This document shows positions 24,901 through 32,473 of a stretch of DNA of 64,000 nt, piece after piece (position 1 is the first letter of the stretch; every line of letters begins with the position of its first letter). The notes beneath the pieces are model-generated. The model was given only the letters and a program-made list of their open reading frames with translations, was not told where the DNA came from and did no database searches. The stretch comes from Magnetococcales bacterium (GTDB taxonomy: Bacteria > Pseudomonadota > Magnetococcia > Magnetococcales > DC0425bin3): contig JADGCO010000002.1 of the NCBI GenBank assembly GCA_015228935.1, positions 35,741 through 99,740 on the forward strand, in the 5' to 3' direction. The translations under genes were made by a program, and so were the position numbers.

Positions 24901-26322
24901 CTAGACTGATCCGCTTTTTTTTAAAACAAAGCATGCCAGTCCCTCGTCATGGCCAAACCATAATATTTTCAGGCCAATCTTTTCTATAACTTTACGTAAA
25001 GCGACGGGATCATATTCATGAATATATGACAGATAAGCGGAAGACATAACATCTTCATCTCCAGGAAGTTTAAAATCGTTGTAAGTCGCAATAACAGTTC
25101 TCGTATCCGGCACGTTACTCCTATTTTCTTGCTCAACATACCTAAGTCTATCGCTATCGTAGTCCACTCCCAACATGTCAAGCGGTGTAAAATCAAATTT
25201 CTTATTAATATGTTCACTTCCACCTATGTCAACACTTCTATTTGTCTTTAACCTTACCTCAACTATCAATACGTCTTCAATAAACATAGCCTCTTTTATT
25301 CTATATAAAAAATCAACTTCCTTATCCATATTCCCAAGCGTGTTTCCTAAAAGGGTGAAAATATTAGGTTCTGGGCGATACTGATATACAGGAGTAAACG
25401 ATTTTAATGACTTACTGAAATCTGAAACAATAGCTTTAATCTTTAATCTGTTTTTTAAATCTTTCACATCTACAACCGTTTGAATTGCATTTGAGATAAG
25501 AGTTGGGCTGATATCAAAAGGATAATAAAAAATATCGTTGACCGACTTTGTTTGTCTTTCCATAATATTGGTAAGAAAAATTCTGTCCTTTACACCATTT
25601 CCTGGACCAAGTGAAATATAATCCGGCTGGGAAGAAACAAAATCATTTCCAATAGAATCCAATATTTTCCCTATATTGTCTGTAAAAAAAGAAACAGATT
25701 TACCGAAATACTTGTATTCTGCGTCCTGACACAAGCCTAGCCACAATGATGATCCACGATCAAACTTATACAAATACTGGGTTGGAATCAGGCTTGCGTT
25801 CCGAATATGCTTTATTATTTGTCTACGATCATCCTTACTCCAATGCTCCAGATAAAATGTGGCGTCAGTTATCTCAGGAAAAACATCTCCTCTATTAAGC
25901 ACTTTCGCTGCTTTTTTCTGAGATTTTAATTTAAAGGCGCGACTGTTTTTTATCCATTTTGATAAAAGCATTTCAAATTCAGAAAAATTTTCATGATCAT
26001 ATACTAGATGCCTTAAATGTGAAATATCTGAAGGAAAGCTGTCCTTTTTTCCCGTGATCAAAATAATATCTTTATTGAAGGCAGATGCCTGTCCCAATTC
26101 AAAGTAAACATTTGGATTTACCTCAGACAGCTCTGCAATTACCAGATCAGCGGTTCGAATTCTTTCAGAAATATCTGAATAAAATGAAGACGACCCTTCA
26201 ATCTGATCCGCTCTGATTGGATTAAAGCCATGCTTATTCAAAACTTTCGAAATGACACCACCATAGATGGATTCATAAGGTTCCTTGTATGGCATAATAA
26301 TAAAAGCCTCAAACATGCTCAT
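24901..26322 (-). CDS. Fusion: nucleoside 2-deoxyribosyltransferase/TIR-like domain plus EgtD-like methyltransferase
   Basis: A 473-residue protein on DNA much richer in A+T than its surroundings, a sign of transfer. Residues 1-135 have the deoxyribosyltransferase/TIR-like pattern: FEAFIIMPYKEPYESIY, then ADLVIAELSEVNPNVYFELG with the putative catalytic Glu75, then an IILITGKKD strand. Residues 150-470 resemble histidine-specific SAM methyltransferases (EgtD family): SAM-loop ISLGPGNGVKDR (236-247), PFDISPTLISNA, and LLGNTLGNMDKE (324-335). ATG 26322 is chosen for the TGGAGAG six bases upstream. Combining a base-modifying/NAD-cleaving-type domain with an EgtD-like domain is unusual; a defence or signalling role is inference. 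Confidence 0.72.
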   Translation of the reverse strand: MSMFEAFIIMPYKEPYESIYGGVISKVLNKHGFNPIRADQIEGSSSFYSDISERIRTADLVIAELSEVNPNVYFELGQASAFNKDIILITGKKDSFPSDISHLRHLVYDHENFSEFEMLLSKWIKNSRAFKLKSQKKAAKVLNRGDVFPEITDATFYLEHWSKDDRRQIIKHIRNASLIPTQYLYKFDRGSSLWLGLCQDAEYKYFGKSVSFFTDNIGKILDSIGNDFVSSQPDYISLGPGNGVKDRIFLTNIMERQTKSVNDIFYYPFDISPTLISNAIQTVVDVKDLKNRLKIKAIVSDFSKSLKSFTPVYQYRPEPNIFTLLGNTLGNMDKEVDFLYRIKEAMFIEDVLIVEVRLKTNRSVDIGGSEHINKKFDFTPLDMLGVDYDSDRLRYVEQENRSNVPDTRTVIATYNDFKLPGDEDVMSSAYLSYIHEYDPVALRKVIEKIGLKILWFGHDEGLACFVLKKSGSV

Positions 26323-26426
26323 TATTTCTCTCCACTGCACATGTCTTGTTTATGATATTCAACAACTCGCTGTTGTAACGGTCCATTATTTTTTACTATC
26401 AAAGAACAATTGGCACGGCCCACTGT

Positions 26427-27386
26427 TCACGAGATTGAAACATGCCCGGAAACAGCACCAGGAGGCAGGGCACGAAACCGCTCCCGAAAGAGGGTGACAT
26501 AGCGTTGGGTGGCTTCCTGGACGGCTTTTTGGAAGGTGTCGTGGGTATTGCCGGAATGTTCCGGATAGGTCAGGGTCCGGGACATGGGGACCAGGGCACC
26601 GCTTTTGTCGTTATCAAAAAAGGCCCGCATGGTTTCGATCCCCCCCCCCTGGAACCCCACGCCGGGGGCCAGGATGATGGCGCGAGGCATCAGTTTGCGC
26701 AGGCGTTCGGCCTCCTCGGGGAAGGTGGCCCCGACCACGCCACCGGCTAGGCCATAACCGCTTTTTCCCATGGTTTTTTTGGCCCAATCGTTCACGAGTC
26801 TGGCGATACGGTCGGCGACGGTTTCGGAGCGGCCGGTTTTGGCTCCCATGAAGAGACCGGAACCGGGATTGGAGGTTTTGACCAGGAAAAAGACCCCTTT
26901 GCCATGGTCGATGGCCAGCCGCAGGAAGGGTTCGATGGCATCTTCGCCCATGAACGGATTGACGGTGATGCAATCCGCTCCCAGATCGGAGCTGCCCATC
27001 CGTCCCCCTCCCAGGGAGCCACCACCAGCCAGATATCCCCGGGCATAGGCCAGGGATGTGGAGCCGATATCCCCCCGTTTGACATCCAGGATCAGGGGTA
27101 GTTTCATGGTGCGGGCCAGGGCCATGACATCGGCCAGGGCCAGCAGGCCGACTGTTCCGAATTGTTCGAAGAAGGCAGACTGGAATTTGACGCCGCAGAC
27201 CATCTCCCCGGAGGCTTCCAGAACCAGACGGCAGAAGGTCGTCAAGGCGGAACGGATGGTGACCGGGTCAGAATCCGTCGGGCGCAAAAACGTGGGCATC
27301 TGGTCAAAGTCGGGATCAATGCCAACCACCAGCGGCGAGGTGGCCTTGGCCCGGGACAATATCTGATCGGCAAAATGGTCGGTCAT
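26427..27386 (-). CDS. pyrF: Orotidine 5'-phosphate decarboxylase (type 2)
   Basis: Last step of de novo UMP synthesis. The 319-residue length and sequence fit the longer type 2 subfamily. The catalytic motif LDVKRGDIGST is intact, as are the substrate-binding VGIDPDFDQMP near the N-terminus and ILAPGVGFQGG near the C-terminus. Its ATG overlaps the mlaC stop by 4 bp (ATGA), so it is translated as the last gene of the mlaE-F-D-C-pyrF unit. The AT-rich segment ends about 90 bp downstream of it. Confidence 0.94.
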   Translation of the reverse strand: MTDHFADQILSRAKATSPLVVGIDPDFDQMPTFLRPTDSDPVTIRSALTTFCRLVLEASGEMVCGVKFQSAFFEQFGTVGLLALADVMALARTMKLPLILDVKRGDIGSTSLAYARGYLAGGGSLGGGRMGSSDLGADCITVNPFMGEDAIEPFLRLAIDHGKGVFFLVKTSNPGSGLFMGAKTGRSETVADRIARLVNDWAKKTMGKSGYGLAGGVVGATFPEEAERLRKLMPRAIILAPGVGFQGGGIETMRAFFDNDKSGALVPMSRTLTYPEHSGNTHDTFQKAVQEATQRYVTLFRERFRALPPGAVSGHVSIS

Positions 27387-28120
27387 GGGGTGGCCGGGGT
27401 CTCTTTACCTGTTGTCGGGCCTGACTTTTTGTCGAGGGAAAGATCCATGGAGCCGGTTGATGCAGCCCCGGACGCACCACGGCTACCAGAAGTGCCGAAT
27501 TTGGCTTCCATTTTGGCCAGAAGCCCGGCAGGTCCCTCCTTGCCCAGGATGGACTGGAACTGGGAACGGTAGTTGTTGATGAGACTGACCCCTTCGATGA
27601 TGATATCGAAGACTTCCCATTTTCCCTCTTTCGAAGGTGTCATCCGGTAGAACATTTTGTACTCCTGTCCTTTGGCATGGACGAGGCTTTCCACCCGGGT
27701 GATGGTGGGGCTTTCCAGGATTTCCTTGTTGAACATGACCTTTTCCCCCTGATACCCCTCGATTTTGGCCAGGTAGGTATCTTCGAGGACCATTTTGAAA
27801 AGATCACTGAAACGTTGTTGTTGCTGCGGGGCGAACTCTCGCCAACGCGGGCCGACGGCACCGCGGGCCATGAGGAAAAAATTGAATTGCTGGTAGACCA
27901 GTTTTCTGAGGGATTCGCGTCGTATCTCGCGTTTTTCCGGGGAGTTGTATTGGGGATCCTTGAGAATATCGATGATCTGTTCAATGGTTTTCTGAAGGGA
28001 TGCCATGGCTCCGGCGGAGGTGGATGAGTCAGCCGGCGCGACTCCAGGCAGCAGGGAGATGGCGATGAAAAGGGCGACTGTTGCCGTCAGGGACGCATAA
28101 CGGAACCGGATTGTGGACAT
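27383..28120 (-). CDS. mlaC: Periplasmic phospholipid-binding protein MlaC
   Basis: Shuttles phospholipids between the MlaFEDB complex and the outer-membrane MlaA. The 245-residue protein starts MSTIRFRYASL at ATG 28120 (AAGGA upstream), has a signal peptide ending near GVAPADSS, and then the MlaC/Ttg2D domain (about 30-215) with the typical VYQQFNFFLMARGAVGPRW helix and the conserved block FDIIIEGVSLINNYRSQF. A Ser/Gly/Thr-rich tail of ~40 residues follows. Fourth gene of the mla operon; stop overlaps pyrF. Confidence 0.92.
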   Translation of the reverse strand: MSTIRFRYASLTATVALFIAISLLPGVAPADSSTSAGAMASLQKTIEQIIDILKDPQYNSPEKREIRRESLRKLVYQQFNFFLMARGAVGPRWREFAPQQQQRFSDLFKMVLEDTYLAKIEGYQGEKVMFNKEILESPTITRVESLVHAKGQEYKMFYRMTPSKEGKWEVFDIIIEGVSLINNYRSQFQSILGKEGPAGLLAKMEAKFGTSGSRGASGAASTGSMDLSLDKKSGPTTGKETPATP

Positions 28121-28145
28121 GGTTGTATTCCTTGACCGAAAGCAA

Positions 28146-28601
28146 TTATTTGACACTGCCATGGATGAACTGACTGATGAGTTCCTCGAAATCGATGGCG
28201 GGTTCGGTTTGGACCAGACGGTCGCCGGATTTCAGCAGGGTATCGGAGGCACCGGGAGAAATTTTGACGAAGCGGTCGCCGATCAGGCCTTTGGTGCGCA
28301 CCGAGGCGATGGCATCTTCCTGGATGGCGACATTGGTGCGGATTTTCATGGTCACCAGGGCATCCATCTGTTTGGTATCCAGTTCGATCTGGTTGACCCG
28401 GCCCACTTCGACACCGGAAATTTCGACGGAGGCTCCGCTTCTGAGTCCGGAAATGGAGGTAAAATGGGCATGGATCGTCATGAAGTTGCCACCCACGAGT
28501 TCCATGCGGGCCATTTTGATGGAGAGCCATCCCAGGGCCAGAATGCCTATCAGGACGAAAATACCGACTGCCAGTTCCAATTTGACGGATTGTGTTGTCA
28601 T
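28146..28601 (-). CDS. mlaD: MlaD, MCE-domain phospholipid transport protein
   Basis: Inner-membrane-anchored, periplasmic MCE ring subunit. The 151-residue protein has an N-terminal helix (about 10-29) and one MCE domain (about 38-115: FTSISGLRSGASVEISGVEV, then IRTNVAIQEDAIASVRTKGL and GDRFVKISPG). Length and layout match standard MlaD. It is 20 bp after mlaF and 25 bp before mlaC on the same strand. Confidence 0.94.
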   Translation of the reverse strand: MTTQSVKLELAVGIFVLIGILALGWLSIKMARMELVGGNFMTIHAHFTSISGLRSGASVEISGVEVGRVNQIELDTKQMDALVTMKIRTNVAIQEDAIASVRTKGLIGDRFVKISPGASDTLLKSGDRLVQTEPAIDFEELISQFIHGSVK

Positions 28602-28621
28602 CGACGACCTTCCCCAGGATT

Positions 28622-29626
28622 TCAGATAACCTTGATCGGTCCTGTCAGGTTTCCATTGATAAATTGTTTAATGACCGGATGTTGCGATTCCATGACCACG
28701 ACCGAGGGACCGGATTCCAGAATTTTTCCCTCGTGGAGTACGAGAACATGATGGCACCAGTTGAAGATTTGCGGTATGGCATGGCTGATGATCACCATGG
28801 TGTAGCGGGCGCGCATGAAGGTATCACAGATGAGGTGGTGGATGGCATTTTCGATGATGGGATCCAGACCGGCGGTTGGTTCATCGAGGAGGATGATTTC
28901 GGGTTGGGTGACCAGTGCCCGTGCCAGGGCCACCCGTTTCATCATGCCGCCGCTCAACTCGTCCGGAAACTTGGCGTCCATGCCGGACAAGCCGACCTGT
29001 GCCAGGGTTTTGTGGACCATTTTGGCAATGGTTTCGGCATTGTGGCGGGTTTTTTCCCGCAAGGGAAACGCCACATTGTCGAAGACGTTCATGGAGTCGA
29101 AAAGCGCACTGCCCTGGAACAGCATGCTGAAACGTTCCCGGACGCGCAGCAACTGTTTTCTGGTCAGCCTGCCCAGTTCCTGATCGCCGACGAAGACCCG
29201 GCCCCGATCCGGGGCCATGAGGCCGATCATATGTTTGAGGGAGACGCTCTTTCCCCCGCCGCTGACGCCGATGATGGCCGTGATCTTGCCCTGGGGAATT
29301 TCCAGATCGACCTGATCCAGGACCTTGCGGCCATCGAGGGTTTTTTCCACACCGGCAAAACGGATGGCGGTGGGCGGCAGAGGTTGGGCGGCATACTCTT
29401 TGCGTTCTTCAAAGAACTTGGCAACCAGGAACGCCATCAGCTCGGGTTGGGAAATGATGCCTTCACGGACAAGAATTTCACCGATGAGATCGGGTTCGAT
29501 CTGTTTGGACTGGTGGGCCAGCGCCGCTTCGACGTGGTTGAGGGAGATCTGTCCTGCCTTGACAAGCATTTCGCCGATTGGCCAGGGAGATTCAGTCAGG
29601 TTCGTGGTCTTATCTTGGGAAGGCAA
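28622..29626 (-). CDS. mlaF: MlaF ATPase with N-terminal MshEN-like domain
   Basis: ATP-binding subunit of the MlaFEDB phospholipid transporter, here 334 residues instead of the usual ~265. Residues 85-325 are the ABC domain: Walker A GVSGGGKS (120-127), signature ELSGGMMKR, Walker B EIILLDEPTAGLD and the H-loop ISHA. The extra N-terminus (15-70) carries two tandem 24-residue motifs, PIGEMLVKAGQISLNHVEAA... and LIGEILVREGIISQPELMAF..., which match the MshEN pattern xLGxxLLxxGLLxxxxLxxxLxxQ found in c-di-GMP-binding secretion ATPases; the arginine that normally begins each motif is replaced. This suggests regulation through a nucleotide or protein partner. Confidence 0.9.
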   Translation of the reverse strand: MPSQDKTTNLTESPWPIGEMLVKAGQISLNHVEAALAHQSKQIEPDLIGEILVREGIISQPELMAFLVAKFFEERKEYAAQPLPPTAIRFAGVEKTLDGRKVLDQVDLEIPQGKITAIIGVSGGGKSVSLKHMIGLMAPDRGRVFVGDQELGRLTRKQLLRVRERFSMLFQGSALFDSMNVFDNVAFPLREKTRHNAETIAKMVHKTLAQVGLSGMDAKFPDELSGGMMKRVALARALVTQPEIILLDEPTAGLDPIIENAIHHLICDTFMRARYTMVIISHAIPQIFNWCHHVLVLHEGKILESGPSVVVMESQHPVIKQFINGNLTGPIKVI

Positions 29627-29642
29627 GGGAAATCTCCTGGAC

Positions 29643-30413
29643 CTAGAGCATGACCGAGGTGATGAAATAATCCCAGATCAGGACCAGGACCGACGTGAGG
29701 ACCACAGCCGACGTGATGGAGCGTCCTACGCCTTCCGCGCCCCGGGTGGTGAAGTAGCCCATGTAGGTACAGACCCAGGCCACGATCAGTCCGAAACTGA
29801 ACGATTTGATGACACTGATGTAGATGTCCTTTGCTGCCAGTTTGGATTCGATGCCCCCCCAATAGGTACCGCTGGACATGCCGAGGAGCTGCACGGCGAC
29901 CAGATAGCCGCCGAAGATTCCCACCACGTTGAAGATGGCGGTCAGGACGGGCAGGGTGATCAGGCTGGCTTCCACTCTGGGGGCGATGAGATATTTGAGG
30001 GGATTGATGCCCATGGATTCGAGGGCGTCGATCTGTTCCTTGATGCGCATGACGCCCAGCTCGCCCGCCATGGCCGACCCGGCGCGTCCGGTCACCATCA
30101 GGGCGGTGAGGACCGGCCCCAATTCCTGGACGATGGCGAGGGCCACCATGGGTCCCACCATTCCTTCGGAACCGAAGCGCGAGAGGATGTAGTAGCCTTG
30201 CAGAGCCAGGACCATGCCGGCGAACGCCGCCGTCAATACAATGACAAAAAGCGAGTGAATACCAATAAAAACAATCTGCTTAAGCAGATTATCCAGGCGA
30301 TAGGGAGGCCGCACGACCCCAAACAGGGCCGTCAACAGGAACAGAAACATGTGCCCCATCTTCCAGAATCTTTGGAGAGAGGTGCGACCAAGCTTGCGAA
30401 GCATCAGGATCAT
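29643..30413 (-). CDS. mlaE: MlaE phospholipid transporter permease
   Basis: Inner-membrane permease of the Mla system; 256 residues with about five to six membrane helices. Family-defining text includes GMVLALQGYYILSRFG, the VTGRAGSAMAGELGVMRIKE coupling region, and QIDALESMGINPLKYLIAPR. First gene of the minus-strand mla operon. The ATG at 30413 was chosen because the upstream in-frame extension is not family-like, but no clear ribosome binding site is seen, so 30404 is a possible alternative. The divergent mlaA gene begins about 165 bp away. Confidence 0.93.
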   Translation of the reverse strand: MILMLRKLGRTSLQRFWKMGHMFLFLLTALFGVVRPPYRLDNLLKQIVFIGIHSLFVIVLTAAFAGMVLALQGYYILSRFGSEGMVGPMVALAIVQELGPVLTALMVTGRAGSAMAGELGVMRIKEQIDALESMGINPLKYLIAPRVEASLITLPVLTAIFNVVGIFGGYLVAVQLLGMSSGTYWGGIESKLAAKDIYISVIKSFSFGLIVAWVCTYMGYFTTRGAEGVGRSITSAVVLTSVLVLIWDYFITSVML

Positions 30414-30577
30414 GGAGGAAAATGTACGCCGCGACTGGGTAAGGATTGGCGAAACCGGACAACGGCATCCGGAGCAGTTTGCAAACCAGCGGATTATCAC
30501 TCATCATCACCCCTCTCTGCAAGGTGCAGAGAAGATTTCCTCCCCTCAGGCAACATCAACATTTCGAGGATGGTTTC

Positions 30578-31345
30578 ATGAAAATTCGGAAGCAGCGTCT
30601 GATGTTGTGGACAGTTGCCCTTCTTTTGGCCAGTGGGCCGGTCGATGGGCGGGCCGGTTCTGGAACCCCCTCCGGAGGAGAACAAAACACGCCAGACGAC
30701 AGTGTCTGGTCTGCCGAAGAGCAAAAGCAAGGATCGCTGGTGGCATCCGATCCGTTGGAACCCTGGAACAGGGCCATATTCACCTTCAACGACAAAGCCT
30801 CGGCCTGGGTTTTGGAGCCTCTGGCCCAAGGCTACAAGGCCTTGATTCCGGAAGGGGGGCGTGTTGCGGTACGCAATGTCTTTCACAATCTGAAAGCGCC
30901 CATCCATTTCACCAATGCCTTGTTGCAGGGCAAAGGTCAGGCTGCCGGTGAAGAATTGGGGCGGTTTGTGATCAACTCCACTCTGGGCGTGGCCGGTTTG
31001 TTCGATGTGGCGGCCCTGCACTTCAATCTCCACAGCAGCGATGAGGATTTGGGGCAGACATTGGGCCATTACGGAGTTGGCGACAAACTCTATCTGGTCT
31101 GGCCGATTCTCGGGCCTTCCAATGCGCGGGATACGGTCGGGGATGTCGGCGACTGGTTTCTGGATCCCCTGAACTATAAGCCAACAGATTATTGGGACCA
31201 AACGGGCATCAAGCTCTTTTCCAGAGTCAATGAAACCTCTCTCCGCCTGGAGGAGTTCCAGACCCTGCGCACGGCAACCCTGGATCCCTACATCGCCCTG
31301 CGTAATGGATACCTCCAGAAACGGCAGGAAAAAGTGGCCCATTGA
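30578..31345 (+). CDS. mlaA: MlaA/VacJ family outer-membrane phospholipid-removal protein
   Basis: Removes phospholipids from the outer leaflet of the outer membrane and passes them to MlaC. The 255-residue protein carries the MlaA domain from DPLEPWNRAIFTFND onward, through NVFHNLKAPIHFTNALLQGK and RFVINSTLGVAGLFDVA. It has an N-terminal signal (MKIRKQRLMLW, cleavage near VDGRAG) but, unlike classic VacJ, no lipobox cysteine, so it may be held only by its membrane-embedded helices. CGAGGA precedes ATG 30578. Divergent from the mlaE operon, and 30 bp upstream of a lipoprotein gene. Confidence 0.92.
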   Translation: MKIRKQRLMLWTVALLLASGPVDGRAGSGTPSGGEQNTPDDSVWSAEEQKQGSLVASDPLEPWNRAIFTFNDKASAWVLEPLAQGYKALIPEGGRVAVRNVFHNLKAPIHFTNALLQGKGQAAGEELGRFVINSTLGVAGLFDVAALHFNLHSSDEDLGQTLGHYGVGDKLYLVWPILGPSNARDTVGDVGDWFLDPLNYKPTDYWDQTGIKLFSRVNETSLRLEEFQTLRTATLDPYIALRNGYLQKRQEKVAH

Positions 31346-31375
31346 TCATCCCTGAACCCTGAAACCCGTACCCAG

Positions 31376-32098
31376 ATGCGTTCCAATCACAAGGAAACCC
31401 CGTTACCCCTGGCCATCCTCGTACTGGTATTGTTGCTGGTGGGTTGCAGCAGACCCGCTCCAGACAAGATGCCCGTGGATCGGGAAAATTCCAACTTTAC
31501 CTGGCCTGATCTGGCCAAGACCGACGTCAACCTGTTCGTTGAAACCAACCAGCATGATGTCATGGGTTACCTCAAACAGTTGATGATCAAGCTCTACCGG
31601 CGCAACCCAAACCAGTTGCAACGGGGTACCGTCCATCAGGCCGAGGCCAATGTCGGACGGGTTTTTGGGACCTTCCACAACTGGGAATTTGCCGAACTCA
31701 ACAATGTCAAGGGTGTTGACTGTATTCGTCTCGCATTTCAGGAGTCCTTCACCGGTGACCGGGTCCTGGCCTACACGGTCGGGCTGGGATCCATGATCAT
31801 GGCCTCCTACGAAAACAAGCGGGAATTTTATGTCCTGGACAGTCTGGACCCGCAAAAATTGTACAACAGTGCCCGCAACCTGGAACTGGCCCTGTGGCTT
31901 TTAACGCATGACCGGGATTCCCATGGCAATCTGTTCCTGCTCAGCAACGAAAGCGAAGGCACCGTCCGCAATCTCAGCTATGAGCGTCTGTTTGGTAAAA
32001 TGATTGGCCTGCAAGACGCCCTGTCGCGGGTCGTGGCACAAAAGACCAAACGGCTGATCAAACAGGCCCTGCAATTTTTGATCTTCCTCCCCATCTGA
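31376..32098 (+). CDS. Predicted lipoprotein of unknown function
   Basis: A 240-residue protein with a signal peptide and a lipobox (LLLVGCSR), so probably lipid-anchored at the cell envelope. The mature part shows no known domain; it is mixed alpha/beta with a middle block EFAELNNVKGVDCIRLAFQ. It follows mlaA by 30 bp on the same strand and may be cotranscribed, which hints at an envelope function, possibly linked to lipid transport. Confidence 0.78.
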   Translation: MRSNHKETPLPLAILVLVLLLVGCSRPAPDKMPVDRENSNFTWPDLAKTDVNLFVETNQHDVMGYLKQLMIKLYRRNPNQLQRGTVHQAEANVGRVFGTFHNWEFAELNNVKGVDCIRLAFQESFTGDRVLAYTVGLGSMIMASYENKREFYVLDSLDPQKLYNSARNLELALWLLTHDRDSHGNLFLLSNESEGTVRNLSYERLFGKMIGLQDALSRVVAQKTKRLIKQALQFLIFLPI

Positions 32099-32473
32099 AC
32101 AAAGAATCTCTGCGGCCATCCCTGGCATTCCCGCCCCTCTGACCAGAAATGCGCCACCACCCGTCACCCAAGCCATGTGCCACCATCCGTCACCAGATCG
32201 CCGGAATTGACGCACTCCATTGAGTCCGCCCTTTCCGGGCGGGAAATACAACACAACCGGCAACCGAAACATTGAGATTGATACAATGCGCGTCTATACT
32301 CTTCAGGAGTCCTTTGTACCCGGTTTTGTTTTTGCTGATTTCTGTTATCTTTCAAATGGTTTTTGATACCTTGCAGCGGGTCTCGCCCTCTTTTTGCCGG
32401 CTTCCGTTGCCTGTCCGCCGGCTTCCGTTGCTTTTCGGCAGGTTTCTGTCACCTTTCAGCGGGTTTATGGAAC
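32099..32473. other. Intergenic region with degenerate 21-bp repeats
   Basis: About 375 bp. The first 200 bp shows nothing. From 32377 to 32460 there are four degenerate 21-bp units (two start CGGCTTCCGTTGC at 32398 and 32419) that run up to the start of the TPR gene. They stay open in the frame of that gene, encoding a seven-residue pattern (AGFRCLS-like), but lie upstream of its signal peptide. Confidence 0.6.
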
